Source of the DNA: Calditrichota bacterium
Lineage (GTDB): Bacteria > Calditrichota > Calditrichia > RBG-13-44-9
Assembly (NCBI GenBank): GCA_024276455.1
Contig: JAJRXE010000279.1
Coordinates: 1-13,130, forward strand
Length of the DNA: 13,130 nt
Direction: 5' to 3'
The position numbers were made by a program, and so were the translations under genes. Below, in pieces: positions 1 through 5,348 of the stretch (position 1 is the first letter of the stretch; each line of letters starts with the position of its first letter). The notes below the pieces were generated by a model. It searched no databases. It saw only the letters and a list, made by a program, of their open reading frames with translations, and was not told where the DNA came from.

Positions 1-209
1 AGGTTAATAGCATCACTTCAGGGTGCTTTGATATTTGTCTGGTGATTTTGTTTCCTGGGGTTTTGTCTCGGGCTTTCCCTGTACACCCTCTTCGGGGTTG
101 GGCTTTTACCGAGAAAACAGGATTTAAAAATTCCAAATCTCAAATAAATTGCGAGTTACAAATCCCGAACTAAACTTTGAGAGAGCGCTGCTTTGAGTAT
201 AATAAAATT
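1..209. other. Non-coding flank at the left edge, no gene seen
   Basis: No open reading frame of convincing length or composition covers this stretch. The right half is A/T-rich with short near-repeats of the type AAATTCC/AAATCTC around 126-147. A small imperfect hairpin (ACCCT/GGGGT arms) lies around 86-99, but no U-tract makes it a clear terminator. The gene to the left is outside the window. Confidence 0.5.
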
Positions 210-244
210 AGAAAAAGCCTCAGAGAGATTCTTCCCTGAGGCTT
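210..244 (-). terminator. Rho-independent terminator behind the GIY-YIG gene (duplicate)
   Basis: On the minus strand a 9-bp stem (AAGCCTCAG with CTGAGGCTT, plus-strand positions 236-244 and 215-223) encloses a 12-nt loop and is followed by a T-rich run. It is an exact copy of the terminator of the intact tRNA-Asn gene at 611-645, so the nuclease transcript ends on a borrowed tRNA terminator. Confidence 0.85.
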
Positions 245-278
245 CGTCCGGGCTCCGGCGGAGGGATTTGAACCCCCA
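210..278. repeat. 69-bp direct repeat, left copy (tRNA-Asn 3' part plus terminator)
   Basis: These 69 bases are identical, base for base, to 611-679. Read on the minus strand they hold the T arm and 3' acceptor strand of tRNA-Asn followed by its rho-independent terminator. A further 15-bp identity (295-309 with 690-704) continues the copy into the anticodon loop, anticodon stem and D arm. The whole duplicated tract is therefore about 94-100 bp, interrupted by one replaced segment at 279-294. The repeat brackets the GIY-YIG gene. Confidence 0.95.
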
Positions 279-310
279 TCCCGCCGGGGCGGGATAACAG
301 CCACCCGCTA
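253..310 (-). pseudogene. tRNA-Asn remnant with a palindrome replacing part of the anticodon arm
   Basis: Read on the minus strand this starts inside a D arm, runs through the 5' anticodon strand and the loop bases CTGTTA including anticodon GTT, then breaks off. The 10 bases expected next in the intact gene (position 38, the 3' anticodon strand and most of the variable loop) are replaced by 16 bases. With one flanking base on each side these form an 8-bp-arm palindrome (arms ATCCCGCC and GGCGGGAT, 278-295). After it the T arm and 3' acceptor strand follow unchanged. The 5' acceptor strand and most of the D arm are missing, so this cannot be a working tRNA. The first three bases supply the TAG stop codon of the GIY-YIG gene. 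Confidence 0.85.
278..295. repeat. 18-bp palindrome inside the tRNA remnant
   Basis: Arms ATCCCGCC and GGCGGGAT pair perfectly across a 2-nt centre (GG). It occupies the place of the 3' half of the anticodon arm in the duplicated tRNA-Asn. No other copy is seen in this window. Its G+C-rich sequence contrasts with the A/T-rich flank. It could be a short interspersed palindrome that inserted or a remnant of the cassette's joining event; the sequence does not decide. Confidence 0.7.
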
Positions 311-571
311 CATTTTCCAATCGAATTCGCCGGAGATGATTTTCTCGATTACTTTTCGACTTTTCTTGGCTTTAAGAAAACGTTCCCACCGCCGAGCCGT
401 TTCTTTGTTAGGAAAGCGTTTTTTGAACACCAGTTTCCAGGGGACACCCCGTTTTGTCCACCCTTTGGGATAATGGTTGTGAGAGATCAAGCGTTCTAAG
501 GCATCATGAGAACTACCGATGTAGTACCGATCGATTTTTGTGGAGTAAAGGATGTAGAGATCGTATTTCAT
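308..571 (-). CDS. Small single-domain GIY-YIG nuclease family protein
   Basis: An 87-residue protein made only of a GIY-YIG domain, probably a DNA endonuclease. Visible motifs are the first strand LYILYS (residues 5-10, the GIY position), RYYIGS (15-20, the YIG position), the arginine of LERL (R27) with HN (31-32), and glutamate E63 in the helix ARRWERFLKAKKSRK, which fits the metal-binding Glu. Length suits this single-domain family; there is no separate DNA-binding domain, signal peptide or membrane segment. The ATG at 571 has no clear Shine-Dalgarno sequence, and the frame stays open upstream as far as the tRNA variable region, so initiation is uncertain. The stop codon lies in the tRNA remnant. 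The gene sits between two copies of the tRNA-Asn 3' part and terminator, which suggests a mobile or once-mobile tRNA-targeting cassette. The biological role of these small proteins is not known to me. Confidence 0.85.
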   Translation of the reverse strand: MKYDLYILYSTKIDRYYIGSSHDALERLISHNHYPKGWTKRGVPWKLVFKKRFPNKETARRWERFLKAKKSRKVIEKIISGEFDWKM

Positions 572-610
572 CAGGGAAAACCACAGATTTTGAAACCCAC
601 TCTCTAAAAA

Positions 611-645
611 AGAAAAAGCCTCAGAGAGATTCTTCCCTGAGGCTT
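611..645 (-). terminator. Rho-independent terminator of tRNA-Asn
   Basis: On the minus strand, nine bases after the tRNA discriminator base, a 9-bp stem (AAGCCTCAG at 637-645 pairing with CTGAGGCTT at 616-624) with a 12-nt loop is followed by TTTTTCTTTTTT. It is a strong intrinsic terminator for the tRNA transcript. The reading frame of the downstream nuclease gene is open straight through it. Confidence 0.9.
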
Positions 646-679
646 CGTCCGGGCTCCGGCGGAGGGATTTGAACCCCCA
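611..679. repeat. 69-bp direct repeat, right copy (tRNA-Asn 3' part plus terminator)
   Basis: Exact partner of 210-278, offset by 401 bp in the same orientation. This copy belongs to the intact tRNA-Asn gene and its terminator. Identity resumes at 690-704 after ten bases that differ from the left copy. Perfect identity over 69 bp including terminator loop and spacer, which should drift freely, points to a recent duplication or to ongoing gene conversion. Confidence 0.95.
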
Positions 680-725
680 ACCTAGTGGTTAACAGCCACC
701 CGCTCTACCGTTGAGCTACGCCGGA
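654..725 (-). tRNA. tRNA-Asn (anticodon GUU)
   Basis: A 72-nt cloverleaf on the minus strand. Acceptor stem TCCGGCG with CGCCGGA (7 bp); D stem GCTC/GAGC with a 7-nt loop; anticodon stem GGTGG/CCACT with loop CTGTTAA, giving anticodon GTT; T stem GGGGG/CCCTC with loop TTCAAAT; discriminator G. The three bases after the discriminator are CCC, so the CCA end is not encoded and must be added by CCA-adding enzyme. A promoter lies upstream at 793-821 and a terminator directly downstream. The 3' part is duplicated at 210-309. Confidence 0.97.
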
Positions 726-792
726 ATATTTATTTGAAAACGTTTCTTTCTTCGTTTGGTTCCCCCTTGTCAATCGCTCAAAAGCGGCAAAA

Positions 793-821
793 ATATAATA
801 GTCTCCCCCTTGAATGTCAAT
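793..821 (-). promoter_or_regulatory. Sigma70-type promoter for tRNA-Asn
   Basis: On the minus strand a perfect -35 box TTGACA (816-821) is followed after exactly 17 bp by TATATT (793-798). The start point would fall near 786, giving a leader of about 60 nt before the mature tRNA. The near-consensus boxes fit a stable-RNA gene. A second TTGACA (768-773), again followed by GGGGGA, lies downstream without a matching -10 box. Confidence 0.75.
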
Positions 822-849
822 AGCTTTTTCATTTTTCTGCCGGCTGGAA

Positions 850-2283
850 TTAGAACTCCACATCCTGGGTAATCATATCCGGTTCAATGGCCCGGGCGTA
901 GTTGGCGAACTTCCCGTAGTGCTTCAAAAATACTAACTTTACACTGCCAATTGGTCCGTTGCGGTGCTTCCCGATGATGATTTCTACCATGTTTTCGCTG
1001 GGGGTCTTGTCGTCATCGTCGAAATTGGGGATGCCGTAGGCTTCCGGGCGGTACACAAACATAACCACGTCGGCGTCCTGTTCGATGGCACCGGATTCTC
1101 GCAGGTCTGCCAGGGTGGGACGTCGGTCGGTGCGCGATTCCACCGCCCGGGAAAGCTGCGAAAGGGCAATAACCGGAATTTCCAACTCCTTGGCCAGGGT
1201 TTTCAGGGAGCGCGAAATGGCGGAAATCTCTTGCTGGCGGCTTTCCATACCCCTGGGACCTTCCATGAGCTGCAGGTAATCCACAATAATCATTCCCACC
1301 TTGCGCTCTGCCACCATGCGTCGGGCCCGGGCGCGCAACTTGAGCACGTCCAGCGAAGGGGTGTCGTCAATGTAAATGGGGGCGTCCACCAGACGACCGA
1401 TGCGCCGGGAAAGTTTGGGCCACTCCTCGCTGGTGAGCCGGCCGGTGCGCAAGCGCTGGGAATCAATCTCTGCTTCCAGGCACAATAACCGTTGCACCAA
1501 TTGCTGGTTGCTCATTTCCAGACTGAAGAATCCCACCGGAATTTTATGGTCCACCGCAGCGTTGCGGGCCAGATTGAGGGCAAAAGCCGTCTTTCCCATG
1601 GAGGGACGCCCGGCCAGAATGATCAGGTCGGATTTCTGAAATCCCGCCGTAATGTTGTCCAGCTCGGTGAATCCGGAAGGTACTCCGATGATGCCCTGGT
1701 GGGCACTCTGATGAAGGTGTTCCAGTTCGTGAATGGTGTCTGTAATCAGCGGTTTGATCCATTCGTATCCTTTCTGCCGGTGAGTTTGCGAAATGCTGAG
1801 CACTTCGCTCTCGGCGGCGTCCAGAATTTTCTCCGCGTCCTCACCTTCCTCGTAGGCGGTGTGAATGACCGCACTGCAAACCATGATGAGCTGCCGAAGC
1901 AGGGCTTTGTCGCGAATAATTTTCAGATGGTACTCGATATTGGCGGCCGAAGGTACCATGGCAGCCAGTTCTGCCAGGTAGTACGAGCCTCCGATATCTT
2001 CCAGTTCGTTCCGGCGCTTCAATTCCTCGGTTAGGGTAATCACGTCGATGGGCTCGTTCTTGTCGAAGAGCGCCTGCATGGCCAGAAATATTTTCTTGTG
2101 GGCTTCCCGGTAAAAAACGGTTTCGTCAATGGTTTCGATGGCGGTACCGACAGCCTGGCGGTCCAGCAGCATGGCGCCCAGCACCGATTTTTCCACCTCC
2201 AGCGCCTGCGGCGGAACCCGGGCTCCCTTCTCCAGTACGTCTTCCGTTATGTCGATGACGTCTTTCTTTTTCTTCCTGGCCAT
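850..2283 (-). CDS. dnaB: Replicative DNA helicase DnaB
   Basis: The 477-residue replicative helicase forms a hexameric ring that unwinds DNA ahead of the fork and binds primase. The N-terminal domain (about 22-130) begins with the typical PPQALEVEKSVLGAMLLD. The RecA-like C-terminal domain holds Walker A AGRPSMGKTA (224-233, K231), catalytic Glu in GFFSLEMS (251-258), Walker B IIVDYLQLM (332-340), QLSRAVESR (376-384), LRESGAIEQDAD (394-405) and KHRNGP (439-444). Length is normal and, unlike many dnaB genes, there is no intein at Walker A. The ATG at 2283 follows a GAGGAG ribosome site lying in the end of the upstream glycosylase gene, 3 nt away, so the two are probably co-translated. It is the last gene of the minus-strand operon, and no strong terminator is visible between its stop and the tRNA promoter. 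Confidence 0.98.
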   Translation of the reverse strand: MARKKKKDVIDITEDVLEKGARVPPQALEVEKSVLGAMLLDRQAVGTAIETIDETVFYREAHKKIFLAMQALFDKNEPIDVITLTEELKRRNELEDIGGSYYLAELAAMVPSAANIEYHLKIIRDKALLRQLIMVCSAVIHTAYEEGEDAEKILDAAESEVLSISQTHRQKGYEWIKPLITDTIHELEHLHQSAHQGIIGVPSGFTELDNITAGFQKSDLIILAGRPSMGKTAFALNLARNAAVDHKIPVGFFSLEMSNQQLVQRLLCLEAEIDSQRLRTGRLTSEEWPKLSRRIGRLVDAPIYIDDTPSLDVLKLRARARRMVAERKVGMIIVDYLQLMEGPRGMESRQQEISAISRSLKTLAKELEIPVIALSQLSRAVESRTDRRPTLADLRESGAIEQDADVVMFVYRPEAYGIPNFDDDDKTPSENMVEIIIGKHRNGPIGSVKLVFLKHYGKFANYARAIEPDMITQDVEF

Positions 2284-2286
2284 GGT

Positions 2287-3105
2287 TTACTCCTCTACTT
2301 CCCTTTCTTTGGTTCTTTCCTTTTCCATGATGGATACAATGAATTTAAAATCCTGAATGGCGGTGTCCAGCAGGCGCATGTTGCGCAATACGGCTGCCGG
2401 ATGGTAAGTAACCACCATCGGAGTGCCCCGGTATTCCCACACCCGTTCCCGCATTTGAGAAAGCGGTGCCTTGGTGCGGAGCAGATTTTGCGCCGCCACC
2501 CGTCCCAGCGCCACCATTACCTTCGGTTGAATCATTTCGATCTGTTTGTACAGATAGGGAATGCAGGCGGCGACCTCTTCCGGTAAGGGATCGCGATTGT
2601 TGGGCGGTCGGCATTTCAGAATGTTCGCAATGAAGACGTCTTCACGTTTCAAATGCACGTGTGCCAGCAGCTTGTTAAGCAACTGTCCGGCCCGACCCAC
2701 AAAGGGAATCCCCTGTAAATCTTCGTCGCGGCCGGGAGCTTCGCCAATAAACATGAGATCGGCATTTGGGTTCCCTACACCAAAGACAAAATGGGTCCGG
2801 GTGTGTCCCAGGGAACATTTGGTGCAGTCTTTTATTTCCTGGTAAAATTTTCCCAGAGGAGAATCTGCCGGAAAGCCAAGTTCGGGTTTTGCAGTCATCG
2901 GTCGAGCGGTTTCCTTTCTGTAGGGTTTGGGTTGTGGTTTTGGAGAGGGCGCTTCCGGTGGTGCGGTCGAACGAACCGTCTGCAGGTCCGGCCATTCCGC
3001 CGCCAGCTGCCGAATTCGCTCCGAGTCCAGCGTCAGCGTGTCGCCGTACACATCGCGGTAAAAATGCAGAAAACGAATCAGTTTTTCCAGGTCGTTGGAA
3101 TCCAT
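2287..3105 (-). CDS. Family 4 (Fe-S) uracil-DNA glycosylase
   Basis: The 272-residue enzyme removes uracil from DNA in base-excision repair. Family 4 marks: motif A GEAPGRDED (121-129), motif B TYHPAAVLRN (233-242) with the active-site His in HP, and four cysteines for a [4Fe-4S] cluster, C94 and C97 (CTKC), C165 (ILKCRPPNNR) and C181. The first 85 or so residues are an extension. It has a helical start (about 1-40) and then a Pro/Lys-rich linker, longer than in the minimal thermophile enzymes; similar extensions occur in other bacterial members. The start codon is 1 nt from the coaBC stop and the stop is 3 nt from dnaB, so it sits in an operon. Placement directly before the replicative helicase is suggestive but may be only operon packing. 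I leave the symbol empty because naming of this family varies. Confidence 0.93.
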   Translation of the reverse strand: MDSNDLEKLIRFLHFYRDVYGDTLTLDSERIRQLAAEWPDLQTVRSTAPPEAPSPKPQPKPYRKETARPMTAKPELGFPADSPLGKFYQEIKDCTKCSLGHTRTHFVFGVGNPNADLMFIGEAPGRDEDLQGIPFVGRAGQLLNKLLAHVHLKREDVFIANILKCRPPNNRDPLPEEVAACIPYLYKQIEMIQPKVMVALGRVAAQNLLRTKAPLSQMRERVWEYRGTPMVVTYHPAAVLRNMRLLDTAIQDFKFIVSIMEKERTKEREVEE

Positions 3106-3106
3106 C

Positions 3107-4330
3107 TTAGTGCTTTGATTTCAAGTGTTGTTTAAGGAATTCGAAAATCTCGTACGCCACGTCCAGTTTGGGCATCAGAGCCAGCTCTTTAATCTCGCCG
3201 TTGCGGTGAATCAGAGTCGCTTTGTTGGTGTCCTGCCGGAAGCCGGAGCCTGCTTCCAGCGGATTGTTGAGAACCACCATATCCAGATTTTTGCGTTCCA
3301 GTTTCTTGCGAGCGTTTTCCAGAGTTTGGTCGGTTTCCACCGCAAAGCCCACCAGCACCTGGTCGCTCCGTTTGTTTTCGCCCACGTATTGTAACACATC
3401 GGTGGTGCGCTTGAGCGGCAGGTGAAATTCACCCTCGCGCTTTTTGATTTTTTTATCGGAAACAGCCTGGGGGGTGAAATCGGCTATGGCGGCGGCACTC
3501 AGGTAAATATCGCTGTCAGAGAACTGTTCCCGCACTGCCTGAAACATTTCTTCCGCCGTGTTTACCGGAATGTCATTCACTTCCATGGGTGCGGGCAGGT
3601 CGGTGGGGCCATGTACCAGGGTTACGTCGGCTCCGCGGGCAAATGCCTCCCAGGCCAGGGCATATCCCATTTTGCCGGAGGAACGGTTGGTGAGCATGCG
3701 TACCGGATCCAGCGGCTCTTCGGTTCGTCCGGCGGTAACCAGCACCTTTTTGCCTTTCAAACTGTCCCGCTGAGGATGAAGCGCTTTGTAAAGGTATTGG
3801 AGCAGGTATTCCAGTCGAGCCAGTCGCCCTTTGCCATGGTAACCTTCTGCCAGGAAACCCTCCTCCGGTTCGCAGATCAGGTAGCCCAGCTGCCGCAGCT
3901 CGTTCAAATTTCGCTGCAGAATGGGATTCTCCCACATATGCACATTCATGGCGGGTGCCAGAACAACCGGACATTGCAGGGCGGCCACAATGGTGGTAAG
4001 CAAATCGTCCGCTACACCGGCGTGAATCTTGCCAATCATATTGTAAGTGGCCGGCGCAATGATGGCGGCATCCATCTGGTCTGCCAGGTGAATGTGATGG
4101 GTTCCGGCAAACCGGTTCTGGGGAAACATTTCGCTGGCCACCGGATGCTGCGACAGGGTCTCCATGGTGGTTCGGGTAATAAACTGTTCCGCTGCCGCGG
4201 TCATCACCACCTGCACCTGGGCGCCTTCGGTAACCAGAAAACGCACCAGCTCGGTGATTTTGTAAGCGGCAATCCCCCCGGTAATTCCCACCAGAAGACG
4301 CTTGTTTTTAAAGCGATTGCTGGGAAACAT
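3107..4330 (-). CDS. coaBC: Bifunctional phosphopantothenoylcysteine decarboxylase / phosphopantothenate-cysteine ligase
   Basis: This 407-residue fusion carries out two steps of CoA synthesis. CoaB joins cysteine to 4'-phosphopantothenate using CTP, and the FMN flavoprotein CoaC decarboxylates the product to 4'-phosphopantetheine. The CoaC half (about 8-185) has GITGGIAAYK (15-24), an active-site His region HHIHLAD (78-84), APATYNMIGK (92-101) and APAMNVHMW (125-133). The CoaB half (about 192-400) has VTAGRTEEPLDPVR, TNRSSGKMG (214-222, N215), SAAAIADFTP (278-287) and KKIKKREG. The flexible-clamp motif reads FLAEGYHGKGRL (159-170), with Glu162 where E. coli has its redox-assisting Cys158. 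The gene overlaps the end of gmk by 23 nt and is preceded by an AGGAG site, so it is translationally linked to gmk. Length is typical. Confidence 0.97.
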   Translation of the reverse strand: MFPSNRFKNKRLLVGITGGIAAYKITELVRFLVTEGAQVQVVMTAAAEQFITRTTMETLSQHPVASEMFPQNRFAGTHHIHLADQMDAAIIAPATYNMIGKIHAGVADDLLTTIVAALQCPVVLAPAMNVHMWENPILQRNLNELRQLGYLICEPEEGFLAEGYHGKGRLARLEYLLQYLYKALHPQRDSLKGKKVLVTAGRTEEPLDPVRMLTNRSSGKMGYALAWEAFARGADVTLVHGPTDLPAPMEVNDIPVNTAEEMFQAVREQFSDSDIYLSAAAIADFTPQAVSDKKIKKREGEFHLPLKRTTDVLQYVGENKRSDQVLVGFAVETDQTLENARKKLERKNLDMVVLNNPLEAGSGFRQDTNKATLIHRNGEIKELALMPKLDVAYEIFEFLKQHLKSKH

Positions 4331-4910
4331 GGCTCTCCTGTTCCTGGTGATGGCGAATAATGTGGGTGATTTTGTCCACGGTTTCTTCCAGATCGTTGTT
4401 GATTACGTCGTAATCGAAAAACACTGCTTTGGCGTACTCTTCCGGCAACCGTTTTAAACGCTTTTCAATTTCCTCCGGATCGTCGGTCTGACGTTTGCGC
4501 AGTCGGCGCTTTAGTTCTTCCAGTGAAGGGGGGCGGATGAAAATGAGGATGGCATTGGGGAAATGCTTTTTGATGTTCAGCGCCCCGTTCACGTCGATGT
4601 CGAAAATCACCGTGTAGCCCTGCCGGAGCAGTTCTTCCACAGCGGATTTCAGGGTGCCGTAGTAGTAACCGTGAACCCGTTCGTACTCTAAAAAATCCCC
4701 CTTGCGAATGCGTTCCTGGAATTCTTTCTCGGAAATAAAATGGTAGTCCACTCCGTCTTGCTCGTTAAAGCGCGGTTTGCGGGTGGTAGCGGAAATAGAG
4801 ATTCGGAAGTCGGGATTTCGTTCCGCTAACATTCGGGCAATGGTAGTTTTCCCGGCCCCGGAAGGGGCGGAGAGTACCACCAGTTGGGGAGGTCGAGTTT
4901 GCTTGGTCAC
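4308..4910 (-). CDS. gmk: Guanylate kinase
   Basis: The 200-residue cytosolic enzyme phosphorylates GMP to GDP with ATP. Visible motifs are the P-loop SAPSGAGKT (14-22), the GMP-binding ISATTRKPR (38-46) with QDGVDYHF (51-58), E75/YERVHGYYYGT (76-86), and the DIDVNGA strand-loop (104-110). The lid region runs about 125-160. The start is GTG at 4910, since no ATG is available near the conserved N-terminus and an AGGAG sits 9 nt upstream inside the last codons of remA. The spacing to remA is 4 nt and the 3' end overlaps coaBC by 23 nt. In many bacteria rpoZ follows gmk; here coaBC follows at once. Confidence 0.98.
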   Translation of the reverse strand: MTKQTRPPQLVVLSAPSGAGKTTIARMLAERNPDFRISISATTRKPRFNEQDGVDYHFISEKEFQERIRKGDFLEYERVHGYYYGTLKSAVEELLRQGYTVIFDIDVNGALNIKKHFPNAILIFIRPPSLEELKRRLRKRQTDDPEEIEKRLKRLPEEYAKAVFFDYDVINNDLEETVDKITHIIRHHQEQESHVSQQSL

Positions 4911-4914
4911 GATT

Positions 4915-5163
4915 CTATTCTCCTGTTTGGTTAAAACGGGCCATTAGCGTATCTACCGAAATAGCCGACAGAATGTAGTGGTCGCTGTCGGTGACAATAA
5001 TGGCGCGGGTGCGCTTCCCGGAAGTGGCGTCGATGACCTGATTGTTGGCTTCTTTCGCTTTCTTCAATTTTTTAATGGGAAGCGAATCCGGTTGAATGAT
5101 GGCAATGATGCGATTCTTCACCACCACATTGCCAAAACCGATGTTCAATAACCCTTCGATCAT
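4915..5163 (-). CDS. remA: RemA family regulator (DUF370)
   Basis: An 82-residue protein collinear with Bacillus subtilis RemA, a DNA-binding activator of matrix genes that forms a ring-shaped oligomer. Hallmarks are NIGFGNVV (7-14), NRIIAIIQPDSLPIKK (17-32), VIDATSGKRTRAIIVTDSDH (43-62) and ILSA (64-67). Of the residues I recall as needed for DNA binding in B. subtilis, R18 and R51 are kept and R50 is Lys. Its position between yicC and gmk is the usual one for this family. Outside Firmicutes its targets are unknown. The ATG at 5163 has GAGG about 9 nt upstream. It is not the omega subunit RpoZ, which also neighbours gmk, since it lacks that family's sequence. The function here is inferred from the family only. 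Confidence 0.9.
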   Translation of the reverse strand: MIEGLLNIGFGNVVVKNRIIAIIQPDSLPIKKLKKAKEANNQVIDATSGKRTRAIIVTDSDHYILSAISVDTLMARFNQTGE

Positions 5164-5229
5164 ATTTTATTTCCTCAAAAAACGTTACAGGGCATAAAGC
5201 AGAAGCTATAAGAGCATTTGGCGAAAATT

Positions 5230-5285
5230 CAGTTACTGGTTCCGGAATTCCAGTTTCCAATTTCAAGTTTCGAGCTTCCGGTTTC
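5230..5285. repeat. Degenerate heptamer tandem repeat, eight units
   Basis: Between yicC and remA the plus strand reads in 7-base steps: CAGTTAC, TGGTTCC, GGAATTC, CAGTTTC, CAATTTC, AAGTTTC, GAGCTTC, CGGTTTC. The consensus is close to CAGTTTC, or GAAACTG on the minus strand, and the period is kept while single bases vary. It lies in the 185-nt non-coding gap 5164-5348, which holds no other gene. Such short-period intergenic repeats are seen in scattered bacterial genomes; the role is unknown. Confidence 0.7.
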
Positions 5286-5348
5286 GAAACCCACCCCTGC
5301 CAATCATTCAAATCCAATTAAGAATCATTTCTCCTGTTCACACCTGGT

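Noticed and set aside
454..672. Plus-strand open frame of 72 codons over the GIY-YIG gene and tRNA
   Set aside because: It is antisense to the GIY-YIG gene and ends inside the tRNA; no recognisable protein.
210..725. Full integrative element with attL/attR at tRNA-Asn
   Set aside because: There is no tyrosine or serine recombinase or other element gene; only about 400 bp separates the repeats, enough for the small nuclease gene alone.
1500..1650. Intein in dnaB at Walker A
   Set aside because: The helicase is collinear and of normal length with an uninterrupted AGRPSMGKTA motif.
3422..4360. Long plus-strand open frame of 312 codons opposite coaBC
   Set aside because: It lies wholly antisense to a clear coaBC/gmk end and its translation shows no family motif; it is a by-product of codon bias on the coding strand. 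The same holds for open frames opposite dnaB at 964-1488 and 1492-2034 and opposite the glycosylase at 2766-3135.
4915..5163. RNA polymerase omega subunit (rpoZ), expected next to gmk
   Set aside because: The sequence NIGFGNVV...TRAIIVTDSDHYILSA is that of RemA/DUF370, and omega motifs are absent.
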